From Saccharopolyspora erythraea NRRL 2338 (GTDB taxonomy: Bacteria > Actinomycetota > Actinomycetes > Mycobacteriales > Pseudonocardiaceae), in the NCBI RefSeq assembly GCF_000062885.1, contig NC_009142.1, positions 7,429,584-7,493,583 of the forward strand: a DNA stretch of 64,000 bases, read 5' to 3'. Below are positions 33,110 through 42,772 of this stretch, in pieces. Numbering within the stretch: position 1 is the first letter of the stretch; every line of letters begins with the position of its first letter. Under the pieces are notes generated by a model. It searched no databases, had not been told where the DNA came from, and was given only the letters and a program-made list of their open reading frames with translations. Position numbers and translations under genes: made by a program.

Positions 33110-34675
33110 TCAGTGCGCGAAGTGCCGCGTGCCGGTGAAGTACATGGCCACGCCTGCGGCCTCGGCCGCGGCGATGACCGACTCGTCGCGGACCGAGCCG
33201 CCCGGCTGCACGATGGCGCGGACCCCGGCCTCCATCAGCACCTCGGCGCCGTCCGGGAACGGGAAGAACGCGTCGGAGGCGGCCACCGAGCCCTTCGCCC
33301 GGTCGCCGGCGCGGGCGACCGACAGCCGCGCCGAGTCGACCCGGTTGACCTGCCCCATGCCGACGCCGACGGTCGCGCCGTCGGCGGCGAGCAGGATCGC
33401 GTTGGACTTCACGGCGCGGCAGGCGCGCCACGCGAACTTCAGGTCGGACAGTGTCGCCTCGTCGACCGCGGAGCCCGCGACCAGCCGCCACGCGGCCGGG
33501 TCGTCGCCCTCGGCGTCGACCGCGTCGGAGCCCTGCACGAGCATGCCGCCCGAGATCGCGCGCATCTCCACCCGGCCGGACTTCGGCGGCTGCGCGGTGA
33601 GGATGCGGACGTTCTTCTTGCGCGAGAGCACGTCGACGGCGCCCTCTGCGTAGCCGGGGGCCACCACGACCTCGGTGAAGATCTCCGAGATCTGCTCGGC
33701 GAGCTTCACCGACACCTCGCGGTTGGTGGCGATCACGCCGCCGTAGGCGCTGACCGGGTCGCACTCGTGGGCCTTGCGGTGGGCGTCGGCGATGTCGCCC
33801 GCGACCGCGATGCCGCACGGGTTGGCGTGCTTGATGATCGCGACGCAGGGGTCGGCGTGGTCGTGCGCGGCGCGCCACGCCGCGTCGGCGTCGACGTAGT
33901 TGTTGTACGACATCTCCTTGCCGTGCAGCTGCGCGGCGGCGGCCAGACCGGTCGCCTCACCACCGGAGACGTACAGCGCGGCAGGCTGGTGCGGGTTCTC
34001 GCCGTAGCGCAGCGCCGAGCGGCGCTCCCAGGTCTCGCCGATCCAGCCCGGGAACACCGAGTCGTCGCCCGCCGGGGTGCGGCTCATCCAGCTCGCGACC
34101 GCGACGTCGTAGGACGCGGTGTGCCGGAAGGCCGCGGCGGCCAGCTCGACGCGGTCGGCGAGACTGAACCCGCCCTCGCGGACCTGCTCCAGGACCCACT
34201 CGTAGCGGTTGGGGTCGACCACGACCGCGACGTTGGCGTGGTTCTTCGCCGACGCCCGCACCATCGCCGGGCCGCCGATGTCGATCTGCTCGATGACCTC
34301 GTCCTGGTCCGCGCCGGAGGCGACGGTCTGCACGAACGGGTACAGGTTCACCACGAGCAGGTCGAACGGGGCGATGCCGAGGTCGGCGAGCTGGTCGGCG
34401 TGCTCCTGCTTGCGCAGGTCGGCGAGCAGCCCGGCGTGCACCCGCGGGTGCAGGGTCTTGACCCGGCCGTCCAGCGCCTCCGGGAAGCCGGTCAGCTCCT
34501 CGACCGGCGTGACCGGCACCCCGGCCGCGGCGATCGTCTTCGCGGTGCCGCCGGTGGAGACGATCTCCACCCCGGCCGCATGCAGTCCGGTGGCCAGTTC
34601 GAGCAGGCCGGACTTGTCCGACACGCCGATCAGCGCGCGCCGGACCGGCCGCCGCTGCTGGGAGTTCGCGGTCAC
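33110..34675 (-). CDS. purH: AICAR transformylase / IMP cyclohydrolase
   Basis: A bifunctional 521-residue enzyme for the last two steps of IMP synthesis. The N-terminal cyclohydrolase domain (1-200) opens [20 protein letters not shown] and holds STGGTAKTI and [12 protein letters not shown]. The transformylase domain has [25 protein letters not shown] and [10 protein letters not shown] with its catalytic Lys-His pair. It uses 10-formyl-THF, supplied by FolD. GTG 34675 overlaps the purN stop (GTGA) and follows GGAAGG. The order purN-purH matches M. tuberculosis Rv0956-Rv0957. Confidence 0.97.
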   Translation of the reverse strand: MTANSQQRRPVRRALIGVSDKSGLLELATGLHAAGVEIVSTGGTAKTIAAAGVPVTPVEELTGFPEALDGRVKTLHPRVHAGLLADLRKQEHADQLADLGIAPFDLLVVNLYPFVQTVASGADQDEVIEQIDIGGPAMVRASAKNHANVAVVVDPNRYEWVLEQVREGGFSLADRVELAAAAFRHTASYDVAVASWMSRTPAGDDSVFPGWIGETWERRSALRYGENPHQPAALYVSGGEATGLAAAAQLHGKEMSYNNYVDADAAWRAAHDHADPCVAIIKHANPCGIAVAGDIADAHRKAHECDPVSAYGGVIATNREVSVKLAEQISEIFTEVVVAPGYAEGAVDVLSRKKNVRILTAQPPKSGRVEMRAISGGMLVQGSDAVDAEGDDPAAWRLVAGSAVDEATLSDLKFAWRACRAVKSNAILLAADGATVGVGMGQVNRVDSARLSVARAGDRAKGSVAASDAFFPFPDGAEVLMEAGVRAIVQPGGSVRDESVIAAAEAAGVAMYFTGTRHFAH

Positions 34676-35364
34676 GGGATACTCACCTTCCGTCCCTGCA
34701 CGGTCCACCCGTGCGATGCAAGATGTGCCAAGGTGTCGACCAGCAGCCGCCGCTCGACCTCCTTGATCCGTTCGTGCAGGCTCGCCTCGTCGTCGTCCGG
34801 GCGGACCTCCACCGCCTCCTGCGCCAGGATGGGCCCGGTGTCCACCCCCGCGTCGACGACGAACAGCGTGCAGCCGGTGACCTTGACGCCGTGTTCCAGG
34901 GCGTCCCGGACGCCGTGCATGCCGGGGAACGACGGCAGCAGCGCCGGGTGGCTGTTGAGGTAGCGGCCTGCGAAGCGGTCGAGGAACACCTCACCGACCA
35001 GCTTCATGAAACCAGCCGAGACCACCAGGTCCGGCTCGTGCTCGGCGCACGCCTCGGCCAGCGCGCGGTCCCAGTCGGCCCGGCTCGGGTGGTCCTTGAC
35101 GCGCCGCACGAAAGTCGGGATCCCGGCGCGCTCGGCGCGGGCGAGGCCTTCGATGCCCGGCCGGTCCGCTCCGACGGCCACGACGCGCACGGGGTAGGCG
35201 GGGTCCGCGGTGGCGTCGAGCAGGGACTGCAGCAGGGTGCCGGAACCGGAGACCAGGACGACGACCCGGGCCGGACCTGCGGTGCGGATCCGGAGCGGTT
35301 CCGGCTGCTCGGGGGGTTCAGCGGTGCTCGGGTTCAGCTTCTCGCTCCTGACATGCCTGGGCAC
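34672..35364 (-). CDS. purN: Phosphoribosylglycinamide formyltransferase
   Basis: A 230-residue enzyme that transfers a formyl group from 10-formyl-THF to GAR in purine synthesis. The fold begins [20 protein letters not shown] near residue 32. The catalytic N-x-H-P-S/A-L-L-P block is [20 protein letters not shown], and the Asp of [19 protein letters not shown] completes the site. About 30 residues precede the fold, which is longer than usual. The start GTG 35364 has TAAGGT about 12 nt upstream and no clear ribosome site. It is coupled to purH. Confidence 0.95.
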   Translation of the reverse strand: MPRHVRSEKLNPSTAEPPEQPEPLRIRTAGPARVVVLVSGSGTLLQSLLDATADPAYPVRVVAVGADRPGIEGLARAERAGIPTFVRRVKDHPSRADWDRALAEACAEHEPDLVVSAGFMKLVGEVFLDRFAGRYLNSHPALLPSFPGMHGVRDALEHGVKVTGCTLFVVDAGVDTGPILAQEAVEVRPDDDEASLHERIKEVERRLLVDTLAHLASHGWTVQGRKVSIP

Positions 35365-35435
35365 GATCTCGCACAGACCTTATGCGTCGGCGGTTCCGCT
35401 GACATCGTCAGGCCCCGGGCCGAGTGGCGCATCCC

Positions 35436-36830
35436 TCACCGCGGAGGGTCGCCGCCCGAGAGCTCGTCGTCGGGATCGGTGTCCGGGAACGGCGGTTCCG
35501 CGGTGTGATCCGCGGATGCGGTCTCACCGGGGACTTCTCCGCCGTCTGGTCCCCAGTCGGGGTGGGTATCCAGGTCGGCGTCCGGCTCGACCTCGTCCCC
35601 GGGCTCGTCGGCGTAGGCCTGCTCGTCGCCGGCTTCTTCCAGGTCGTCGGGGGTCTCGGGCGGCTCGCCGTCCTCGCGGATGCCGGTGAACCACACGACC
35701 AGGCCCGCCGGAACGGCGAACCAGAGCGAGGTGGCGACGCCCAGCAGGACCGGCCGCAGGGTCACCGGGTCGAACGCCGTTCCCAGGCGACCGCCGGAGA
35801 GGGCCGCGAGCACGCCCGTTCCGATGCCCGCGACCAGCGCGGCAACTGCGGCCGAGATGAGGCCGCGCGTGCGCTGCGGGTGCGCGCGGCGACAGCTCAC
35901 GCCGATGACGAAACCCGTCGCCGGGGGCAGGAGCAGGACCAAGGCCCACCAGGACCCGGGCGCGTCCGCCGGCAGGGCCGCGGCGAGCGGGAGTTCGGGG
36001 AGCCCGCCTGGGGCGAAGTGCAGCGGGTTGAGCGCGTAGTCACCGATGGCCAGGCCGGTTCCGGCCGCGAAGGACCAGCCCGCGACCACCGCGTTGGGCA
36101 GGTACAGGATCGACAGCAGCATGCTGCCGAACGCCTCCCCCGCGGGGCCGGTGGCCGACAGCACGCCGTTGATCTCCTCGACCGACAGGCAGACCGCGGC
36201 GAACGAGATCAGCGCTCCGATGCCGATCACCGCCGCGAGCGCCAGCAGACCCGCCCGCAATCCGGACCAGACCTCGGCCTCCATCCGCTCCCACAGCAGG
36301 TAGGCCAGGCCGCAGCGGTTGGCCACGCCCGCCGTCGAACCGACCGCCGCGGTCAGGCCGCAGCGCATGAACGCGTCCACAGGGGACGCGCCGACGGTGT
36401 CGGCGATGGTCAGCGCGATGCCGGCGCCCACCGCGGCGTGGGCGAGGCCCATCGTGGCGATCACGCACGCCGCCTGGCCCGGTCGCCGCAGCCGGGAACG
36501 ACGCGCCACCCTGGCCGACGCCGCCGCGCTCAGCAGGACCAGCAACGACGTCGGCAGCAGCGGGAACACGCCGAGCGGCGCGCCGGAGATCGACAGCGGC
36601 ACCTGGTGGGCGGCCAGCCAGCCCGGCAGCGCGGCGGCGAAGGCGGTGGCGGCAGGCGCGGTGGTGCCTTCGGCGGTCGCCACGACCAGCGCGAGGAGCC
36701 CCGCAGTGCCGAGGTAACCGGTCAGGACGACACCCGCGACGGCGGTGCCGAGCAGCCGCCACCGGACGCCCAGGCGCCCGTCGGACTCGCCGTCGGCGAT
36801 GCCGTGGGGGATCGAGTCGAGCACTGACAC
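35436..36830 (-). CDS. PerM-like membrane protein (DUF6350)
   Basis: A membrane protein of 464 residues with about ten helices in the first 390 residues and an acidic cytoplasmic tail (EDGEPPETPDDLEEAGDEQA onward). Position next to purN and topology match M. tuberculosis PerM (Rv0955), an integral membrane protein needed for division and persistence in the host. Recurrent Gly/Ala-rich helices such as GLAHAAVGAGIALTIADTVG fit the family. The start is GTG 36830, with GACATT seven nt upstream and no ribosome site. The division role is inferred from the mycobacterial protein. Confidence 0.85.
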   Translation of the reverse strand: MSVLDSIPHGIADGESDGRLGVRWRLLGTAVAGVVLTGYLGTAGLLALVVATAEGTTAPAATAFAAALPGWLAAHQVPLSISGAPLGVFPLLPTSLLVLLSAAASARVARRSRLRRPGQAACVIATMGLAHAAVGAGIALTIADTVGASPVDAFMRCGLTAAVGSTAGVANRCGLAYLLWERMEAEVWSGLRAGLLALAAVIGIGALISFAAVCLSVEEINGVLSATGPAGEAFGSMLLSILYLPNAVVAGWSFAAGTGLAIGDYALNPLHFAPGGLPELPLAAALPADAPGSWWALVLLLPPATGFVIGVSCRRAHPQRTRGLISAAVAALVAGIGTGVLAALSGGRLGTAFDPVTLRPVLLGVATSLWFAVPAGLVVWFTGIREDGEPPETPDDLEEAGDEQAYADEPGDEVEPDADLDTHPDWGPDGGEVPGETASADHTAEPPFPDTDPDDELSGGDPPR

Positions 36831-36920
36831 GGGCCCGAATGTCGCACTGCCATTAGACCGAACGGGCCCAACACGCCGCCGGCTCCGTCCATCGGGCTAT
36901 GCCGCGGCCGGGAAGCGCGA

Positions 36921-36951
36921 AGGGCGCCGCCCACGTCGTGAGCGGCGCCCT
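36921..36951. terminator. Hairpin downstream of the DUF5336 gene
   Basis: AGGGCGCCGC (36921-36930) pairs perfectly with GCGGCGCCCT (36942-36951). It follows the DUF5336 stop codon on the minus strand and precedes the PerM promoter. Confidence 0.6.
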
Positions 36952-36968
36952 CCACCTGCCGGTCGGGA

Positions 36969-37919
36969 CTACTCGAAGCCCGGGTGCGGCATCTGCCGCG
37001 TGCCCTGCGCGCCGCCGGGCTGCGAGGTACCGCTGTCGCCCGGAGCATCGCCGCCCTGGCGGTTGCCGCCGGACTGGTTACCACCAGGCTGATTTCCGCT
37101 GGGCTGGTTACCACCGGGCTGGTTGCCGCCGACGCTCGGCTGGGGGCCGGTGTTGCCGGACGGCGGGTTCGACTGCGGACCGGGACCACCGGGCACGCGC
37201 GGCTGGGGCCCGGTACCGCTCGACGCGGGACCGCCGCTGCCGGGCAGCGGCGCACCACCCGCGGCAGGGGTCCAGCTACCGGGCTGCGGCGGCTGGCCGC
37301 CGGGGCTCCACGGCGGCGGAGGTCCACCGGCCGGCTGCGGCGGCTGCGCACCGCCGGGCTGCTGCGGGTGGCCACCGGCCGGGGCGCCCCAATGCGGGGG
37401 CTGCGGGAACGAACCCGACTGCGGCTGGCCCGGCTGCGGCTTGCCCGGGTGGGACTGGCCCTGCGGCGGCTGCGCGGACGGGGAGTCGCCGGGCTTCGAA
37501 GGCTGCGACTTCAACTGCTTCGGCGGCGCGACGACCTCGTTCTCCACCAGCAGCAGGTAGGCCACCGCGCCGGACTGGACCAGCGCCACCAGCAGCACGA
37601 CCACGACGACACCGCCCGCGAGGCCGCCGATCAGGCCCTGCAGCAGCGCGAGCGCGGCGTAGGCCGACAGCGGCGCCGCGGCGTACATGGTGTTGGGGGC
37701 CTTCGGGAGCAGGCGCAGCGCACCGAGAACGGCCGACGCGATCAGCGCGAACCCGGTGATGCCGGAGATCTCGGCGCCGGCCGCGGGGTCGAAGAAGCCG
37801 AGGAGGTAGGCGATGGCGCCGGCACCGGCCACCACCAGGGTGAGGATGCGGCTCAGGTCTGGGCCCGAAGACGCCTCCCGCTGCGAGGCGGGCGGTGGCG
37901 TTCCGAACGGCACGGACAT
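36969..37919 (-). CDS. DUF5336 membrane protein with Gly/Pro/Gln-rich tail
   Basis: A protein of 316 residues. Four membrane helices occupy about residues 22-125 (LVVAGAGAIAYLLGFFDPAA opens the first). The remaining 190 residues are a disordered Pro/Gly/Gln tail ending in GGNQPGGNQPSGNQPGGNQS-like five-residue repeats. It matches M. tuberculosis Rv0954, which lies between sucD and perM as here and has been linked to the division zone. The ribosome site AGGAGG lies inside a 12-bp palindrome. The tail may bind partner proteins; this is inference. Confidence 0.85.
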   Translation of the reverse strand: MSVPFGTPPPASQREASSGPDLSRILTLVVAGAGAIAYLLGFFDPAAGAEISGITGFALIASAVLGALRLLPKAPNTMYAAAPLSAYAALALLQGLIGGLAGGVVVVVLLVALVQSGAVAYLLLVENEVVAPPKQLKSQPSKPGDSPSAQPPQGQSHPGKPQPGQPQSGSFPQPPHWGAPAGGHPQQPGGAQPPQPAGGPPPPWSPGGQPPQPGSWTPAAGGAPLPGSGGPASSGTGPQPRVPGGPGPQSNPPSGNTGPQPSVGGNQPGGNQPSGNQPGGNQSGGNRQGGDAPGDSGTSQPGGAQGTRQMPHPGFE

Positions 37920-37920
37920 T

Positions 37921-37932
37921 GGAGGATCCTCC
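37921..37932. promoter_or_regulatory. Palindrome covering the ribosome binding site of the DUF5336 gene
   Basis: GGAGGATCCTCC is a perfect 12-bp palindrome. On the minus strand its first half contains AGGAGG, the ribosome site of the gene that starts at 37919. In RNA the two halves could pair in or between transcripts and hide the site, or the DNA could be a protein site. Confidence 0.45.
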
Positions 37933-38143
37933 TGGAGCGGGAGACGAAGACGGAACCCCGACTGCCTCGACGCTATCGAACACCGGCGCGAGGCAGGGCC
38001 CGGGGACGATTCATCTCACTCCTGGGCAACGCGGGAAGGGGCGTCCGCGGCACTGCGCGGGTCCGGCCGGGCGCGGAGCGTCCGCGCCGAACCGCCGGCG
38101 GAAGCGGGAGCAGGGCGGAACGCCGACCCCCGAAACAAAAGCG

Positions 38144-38175
38144 GGGGCCGGGCGCCGCGATCGGCGCCCGGCCCC
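38144..38175 (-). terminator. Intrinsic terminator of sucC-sucD
   Basis: A perfect 14-bp stem (GGGGCCGGGCGCCG with CGGCGCCCGGCCCC) around a CGAT loop is followed on the minus strand by GCTTTTGTTTCG. It lies 25 nt after the sucD stop. Confidence 0.88.
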
Positions 38176-38199
38176 GGCGGACGAGCTCGGCGGGAGCGC

Positions 38200-39066
38200 T
38201 CAGCCCCCGATGACCTCGCGCATCAGCTTGGCGGTCTCGCTGGGGGTCTTGCCGACCTTGACGCCGGCGGCCTCCAGGGCCTCCTTCTTCGCCGCGGCGG
38301 TGCCCGACGAACCGGAGACGATGGCGCCCGCGTGGCCCATCGTCTTGCCCTCCGGCGCGGTGAAACCGGCGACGTAGCCCACCACCGGCTTGGTGATGTT
38401 GGCCTTGATGTAGTCCGCGGCCCGCTCCTCGGCGTCGCCACCGATCGCCTCGGTCTCCGGGTCGTCCTGGAACGCCTGGAGCGCGTCGATGTGGGTGGTG
38501 CCGATGATCGGGTCGCCGCCGATGCCGACGCAGGTGGAGAACCCGATGTCGCGCAGCTCGTACATCATCTGGTAGGTCAGCGTTCCCGACTTGGACACCA
38601 GGCCGATCTTGCCCGGGCCGGTGATGTCGGCCGGGATGATGCCGGCGTTGGACTTGCCGGGCGAGATGACACCGGGGCAGTTCGGCCCGACGATGCGGGT
38701 CTTGTTGCCGGTGGCGTTGGCGTGCGCCCAGAAGTAGGCCGAGTCGTGCACCGGGATGCCCTCGGTGATCACGACCGCCAGCGGGATCTCGGCGTCGATG
38801 GCCTCGATCACGGCGTCCTTGGCGAACTTCGGCGGCACGAACAGCACCGAGACGTCGGCGCCGGTCTCCTTCATCGCCTCCTGCACGGAGCCGAAGACGG
38901 TGAGCTGCTTGCCCTCGATCTCCACGACCTGGCCGGCCTTGCGGGCGTTGACACCACCCACGATGTTGGTGCCGGCGCGCAGCATCCGCGCGGTGTGCTT
39001 GGTGCCCTCGGAACCGGTGATGCCCTGGACGATGACCTTGCTGTTGTCGTTGAGGAAGATAGCCAT
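38200..39066 (-). CDS. sucD: Succinyl-CoA synthetase alpha subunit
   Basis: The 288-residue alpha subunit makes succinate and ATP/GTP from succinyl-CoA in the TCA cycle, with SucC. The CoA site is [19 protein letters not shown] near residue 12. The phosphohistidine lies in the [14 protein letters not shown] block (TMGHAGAIV, near residue 245), and [20 protein letters not shown] is the alpha-subunit signature. It starts only 3 nt after the sucC stop, so the two subunits are made together. Confidence 0.97.
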   Translation of the reverse strand: MAIFLNDNSKVIVQGITGSEGTKHTARMLRAGTNIVGGVNARKAGQVVEIEGKQLTVFGSVQEAMKETGADVSVLFVPPKFAKDAVIEAIDAEIPLAVVITEGIPVHDSAYFWAHANATGNKTRIVGPNCPGVISPGKSNAGIIPADITGPGKIGLVSKSGTLTYQMMYELRDIGFSTCVGIGGDPIIGTTHIDALQAFQDDPETEAIGGDAEERAADYIKANITKPVVGYVAGFTAPEGKTMGHAGAIVSGSSGTAAAKKEALEAAGVKVGKTPSETAKLMREVIGG

Positions 39067-39069
39067 CGG

Positions 39070-40239
39070 TCACGCCCCCGCAGCAGCAAGTTCGGCGGCC
39101 TTGTCGGCCGCGCCGTCCATGGTGTCCACCATCGTCACGGCCGGGTGGTTCGCCTCGGCCAGGATGCGGCGCCCCTCCTCGACGTTGTTGCCGTCGAGCC
39201 GGACCACCAGCGGCTTGGTGGCCTCGTCGCCCAGGATCTTCAGCGCCTGGACGATGCCGTTGGCGACCGCGTCGCAGGCGGTGATGCCGCCGAAGACGTT
39301 GACGAACACGGACTTCACGGCGGGGTCGCCCAGGATGACGTCCAGACCGGCGGCCATGACCTCGGCGGAAGCACCGCCGCCGATGTCGAGGAAGTTGGCC
39401 GGCTTGACGCCGTTGTGCTTCTCACCCGCGTAGGCCACGACGTCGAGGGTCGACATGACCAGCCCGGCGCCGTTGCCGATGATGCCGACCTCGCCGTCGA
39501 GCTTGACGTAGTTGAGGTCCTTGGCCTTGGCCTTGGCCTCCAGCGGGTCCTCGGCGTCCTTGTCGACCAGCTCGGCCTGCTTCGGCTGGCGGAAGGAGGC
39601 GTTCTCGTCGAGGGTGACCTTGCCGTCCAGCGCGATGATCTTGCCCTGCGGGTCCTTGACCAGCGGGTTGATCTCGACGAGGGTGGCGTCCTCGGCGACG
39701 AAGGTCTCCCACAGCTTCACGACCACCTCGACCACCTGGTCGGCGATCTCGGCCGGGAACTTCGCCGCGTCGACGATCTCGCGCGCCTTGGCCTCGTCGA
39801 CCCCCTGGATCGGGTCGATGGCGATCTTGGCCAGCGCCTCGGGCTTGGTGGCGGCGACTTCCTCGATCTCCATCCCGCCCTCGACCGAGGCCATCGCCAG
39901 GAAGTTGCGGTTGGCGCGGTCGAGCAGGAAGGAGAAGTAGTACTCGTCGACGATGTCGGACGCGGTGGTGATCAGCACCCGGCGGGTGATGTGCCCCTTG
40001 ATGTCCAGGCCGAGGATCGCCTCGGCCTTCGTCTTGGCCTCATCGGGGTTCTCGGCCAGCTTCACGCCGCCGGCCTTGCCCCGGCCCCCGGTCTTCACCT
40101 GGGCTTTGACGACCACGGGCCCGCCGAGCTGCTCGGCGGCTGCCTTGGCCCCATCGGAATCGGTAGCCACGGAGCCGGGCAGCGTCGGCACGCCGTGGGA
40201 GGCGAAGAGTTCCTTCGCCTGGTACTCGTACAGGTCCAC
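39070..40239 (-). CDS. sucC: Succinyl-CoA synthetase beta subunit
   Basis: A 389-residue subunit that carries the ATP-grasp nucleotide site and the succinate site. It opens [20 protein letters not shown], has [20 protein letters not shown] in the ATP-grasp part, and [20 protein letters not shown] near residue 200 with the metal ligands. The C-terminal half has [12 protein letters not shown] and [16 protein letters not shown] 40239 follows AGGAG. The 209-nt upstream region should hold the promoter; GATATCGT near 40280 on the minus strand is a candidate -10. Confidence 0.97.
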   Translation of the reverse strand: MDLYEYQAKELFASHGVPTLPGSVATDSDGAKAAAEQLGGPVVVKAQVKTGGRGKAGGVKLAENPDEAKTKAEAILGLDIKGHITRRVLITTASDIVDEYYFSFLLDRANRNFLAMASVEGGMEIEEVAATKPEALAKIAIDPIQGVDEAKAREIVDAAKFPAEIADQVVEVVVKLWETFVAEDATLVEINPLVKDPQGKIIALDGKVTLDENASFRQPKQAELVDKDAEDPLEAKAKAKDLNYVKLDGEVGIIGNGAGLVMSTLDVVAYAGEKHNGVKPANFLDIGGGASAEVMAAGLDVILGDPAVKSVFVNVFGGITACDAVANGIVQALKILGDEATKPLVVRLDGNNVEEGRRILAEANHPAVTMVDTMDGAADKAAELAAAGA

Positions 40240-40448
40240 GCGAGTCTCCTGCGACGTCGGTGTCGGACTCGGGTGACGATATCGACCAGCGGTAACGCTT
40301 GGGGCGGCGCATCCGGTGAACTGGCTCACCCGCAAGGCCCAGTCTGGCCTGGTGAATGGATACAGGCCAGCGCTTTTGTGACCGGGCGGACTCGCCGCAC
40401 GGCCATTCCAGTGACGAACGGAACAGCGGGACTGGGTCTTGCGGGGCC

Positions 40449-41039
40449 TCAGGAGGCGCCGAACGTCCCAGCCGACGTTGCTGCACTGCGTCGCGCCGCC
40501 GCATACGCAGCGCACACGAACAGCAGCACGCCGCCGATCCCGAACCACAGCCCGAGGCCGGGCGCCGAGCCTTCGGCGCGGGCGGCGGTCAGCGGGAGCT
40601 CGAGGACCCGGACGAGCACGACCAGGGCCGCCCCGCACAGCAGCGCGGCGCCGCGGGCGGGACGGCAGCGGTGGGCGAGCGCAGCGGCTCCGGCCACCGC
40701 GGCCAGGGCCGCGACCAGGCCCCACGAGGTGGTGGCGAAGTCGGTGAAGATCCCCGGCGGGGTGTAGTCCGGTGCCGTGACGACCGGCAGGACGAAGGCC
40801 AGCGCGCCGACCAGCCCGGCGCACGCGCTGAGCACCAGGACGGTGCGGTCGGCGGTGGTCTCGGTGAGGTCGACGTCGTCACGTTCGACGCCGCCGGCGA
40901 GTCCGGCCACGACGGCCGACGCCAGGCCGAGCAGCACCGCCGCTCCGGTCGCCCACGCCCCGATCTCGGCATGCGCGCCCGCGCCCTGCACCGCGGTGAA
41001 CACCGTGTCGAGCACGGCGGCCGCCGTCAGCGGCAGCAC
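40449..41039 (-). pseudogene. C-terminal part of an interrupted membrane protein gene
   Basis: This 196-residue open frame continues the upstream gene (41043-42164) in the same frame after a single TAG codon and one Ala codon. It is an integral membrane protein piece with about five helices (e.g. [20 protein letters not shown]). Its base and codon use match intact neighbours, so decay, if any, is recent. A GTG two codons after the TAG (41039) could allow restart, but no ribosome site precedes it. A hydrophobic residue replacing the stop (TGG for TAG) would join both parts into about 570 residues. Confidence 0.6.
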
Positions 41040-41042
41040 CGC

Positions 41043-42164
41043 CTACGCCACGACGAGCGCCGGGCGGACCAGCAGCGCGATGCCGGGCACCAGCACTCCC
41101 GCACCGAGCAGGAGCAGCACGGCTCCGGCGGGCCAGAGCATCCGGGCCGAGTACAGCGGTGGGGCGCTCAGCCACGACGGCATTTCCAGCTGCGGGGTGA
41201 GCGCGGCCAGCACGCACAGCGCCCCGGCCACCAGCGCGAGCACACCGGCGGCCGTCAACAGCCGGGTGAGCGCGGGGAGCCTGACCTCGGAGGACTCCGC
41301 CGAAGTGGCGGTGGTTCCGGCGGGCACCGCCAGACCGGCCGCGGCGAGCGCGGCGAGCAGCATCAGCACCGGCCCGGCGGCGAAGTGCAGCGTCGGCACG
41401 ACGGTCGCGGCGAACAGCGGCGGGACCGCCACCCCGGCCACCGCGGCGGCGAGGCCGACCAGGCCGCCGCGCGCGACGTCGGGATCGGGCGAGCTGGCCG
41501 CGAAACCGGCGACGCTCGGGATCGCCAGCGCCAGCAGGACGCTGCCCGCCAGCACCGCGACCGGCGAGTCGAGCGCGGCGCGCGGCAGCAGGTAGGGGTC
41601 GTCCGAGCCGAAGGGCGCCATGAGCGCGCCGACCGCCGCGACCACCGACGCGCACAGCACGAGCGCGAGCAGACCCTGCTTGCGAGGACCGTGCTCGACG
41701 CCCGAATCGCCCGATTCCCGGCCGCGGAAGGCCAGCACTCCGGCCACCACCGCCGCGACGTGACCGGCCAGCAGCAGCCAGAGGCCGGTGGCAGGCGAGA
41801 GCGGGTCGAGGGTGAACGGCAGGAGCAGCTCCGGCCGGGCGGCGAGCCCGGCGTCGACGGCGAGCTGCAGGTCGATGACGATGCGAGCGGGCGCGAGCAC
41901 CGCCGGGCCGATCAGGACGGCGGCGGCCGCACCGGGCCTGTCCCGCCGGCCGAACAGCACCGCGAGCACGGCGGGCAGCGCCGCGAGCAGCAGGAGCAGG
42001 GGCCAGGACGGGAAAGCCGCGGGAGCCGCGGGTTCGACCACCCCCAGCAGCGGTGCCGCGCCGACGAGCAGCGCGCCGACCGCGGAGACGGCGATCGCGA
42101 TGTTCGGCTGGTGCGGAGTCCCCGTGGAGCTCGCGCCGGATGAGACGTCGGGCCGCGCAGTCAC
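41043..42164 (-). CDS. Multi-pass membrane protein, N-terminal part ending at an in-frame TAG
   Basis: A 373-residue frame with about ten hydrophobic helices, low in charge and rich in Ala/Leu/Val. I do not recognise a functional family. GTG 42164 is preceded by TAGCTT at six nt, so the mRNA is probably leaderless. The frame stops at TAG (41043-41045) in the middle of a hydrophobic run (LLVRPALVVA then AVLPLTAAAVL), and the same frame goes on for 196 more codons. It is either a recent nonsense mutation, a read error or a recoded codon. Confidence 0.65.
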   Translation of the reverse strand: MTARPDVSSGASSTGTPHQPNIAIAVSAVGALLVGAAPLLGVVEPAAPAAFPSWPLLLLLAALPAVLAVLFGRRDRPGAAAAVLIGPAVLAPARIVIDLQLAVDAGLAARPELLLPFTLDPLSPATGLWLLLAGHVAAVVAGVLAFRGRESGDSGVEHGPRKQGLLALVLCASVVAAVGALMAPFGSDDPYLLPRAALDSPVAVLAGSVLLALAIPSVAGFAASSPDPDVARGGLVGLAAAVAGVAVPPLFAATVVPTLHFAAGPVLMLLAALAAAGLAVPAGTTATSAESSEVRLPALTRLLTAAGVLALVAGALCVLAALTPQLEMPSWLSAPPLYSARMLWPAGAVLLLLGAGVLVPGIALLVRPALVVA

Positions 42165-42772
42165 CGGGCGAAGCTAGCAACCTCCGCCCGCCCGCGGGCA
42201 GCCCTCCCGCGAACTCGCGCGGTCCGCCTCAGCACCGGCGGGCCGTGTCGATCACTCGTCGCTTCCGGTTCCCCAGGAGTTCACCCGCAAAGGTCGGGCT
42301 GCGACGGGAATAAGGCGGCGCCCACGCGCGTCTGAACCTGTGATCGAGCCGCCGCGGTCGGGGTTCACCCCTAGCAGTGACACCCGGATGGAGCAGTCTA
42401 GGACGCCGTCAAAATGGTTTTTTCGGGTGACCTGCATCACAGATAACTACTCGCGGGTATCTGGATCGAGGAAATGAGCCGCCCCCTGTCCTCCTAATGG
42501 GACAGTCTTCCTCGATCACGAAGCACCAGGCAGTACCCCTGCGTAATCCACCCGACCGACCCCCGATGACGGTTGGTGACCACTCCCCGCGCGCCTCCGC
42601 CGAACACTCAACGTGCAGGCGCGGTGACTGATCGGGATTTGCCCCTAGGGGATCAGCTTGGTTACTGTCCTCCGGTCCGTTGTCACGGTCTGATCACGAC
42701 GCCGGTTCCCCGACCGGCCCGGAACCCCGTCCGGCCCGCGTGCTCAGGCTCCCCGAGACGGAAGGGCAGGCA
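42165..42772. other. 608-nt region upstream of the M23 peptidase
   Basis: The region between divergent genes holds the leaderless promoter of the membrane protein at its left edge and a Crp-type site at 42426-42441. It also holds a small stem CTGTCC/GGGACAG (about 42486-42506) and a GCCCCTAGGGG palindrome inside CTGATC...GATCAG arms (about 42629-42655). A long structured 5' leader for the peptidase is likely. I could not fit it to the ydaO (c-di-AMP) riboswitch consensus by eye. Confidence 0.45.
42426..42441. promoter_or_regulatory. Crp-type binding site
   Basis: GGTGACCTGCATCACA fits the Crp/GlxR consensus TGTGA-N6-TCACA except for the first base. It lies about 330 nt upstream of the M23 peptidase and 262 nt from the divergent membrane gene. 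Mycobacterial Crp controls the wall hydrolase gene rpfA through such a site. Confidence 0.55.

Noticed and set aside
40344-40370. CTGGCCTG...CAGGCCAG hairpin as terminator of the interrupted membrane gene
   Set aside because: The only T-run (CTTTTG) follows on the plus strand, away from the direction of that gene; it may instead be part of the sucC promoter region.
42540-42772. ydaO (c-di-AMP) riboswitch before the M23 peptidase
   Set aside because: Expected from related genes, but the conserved words of that RNA could not be placed; listed only as a region to test.
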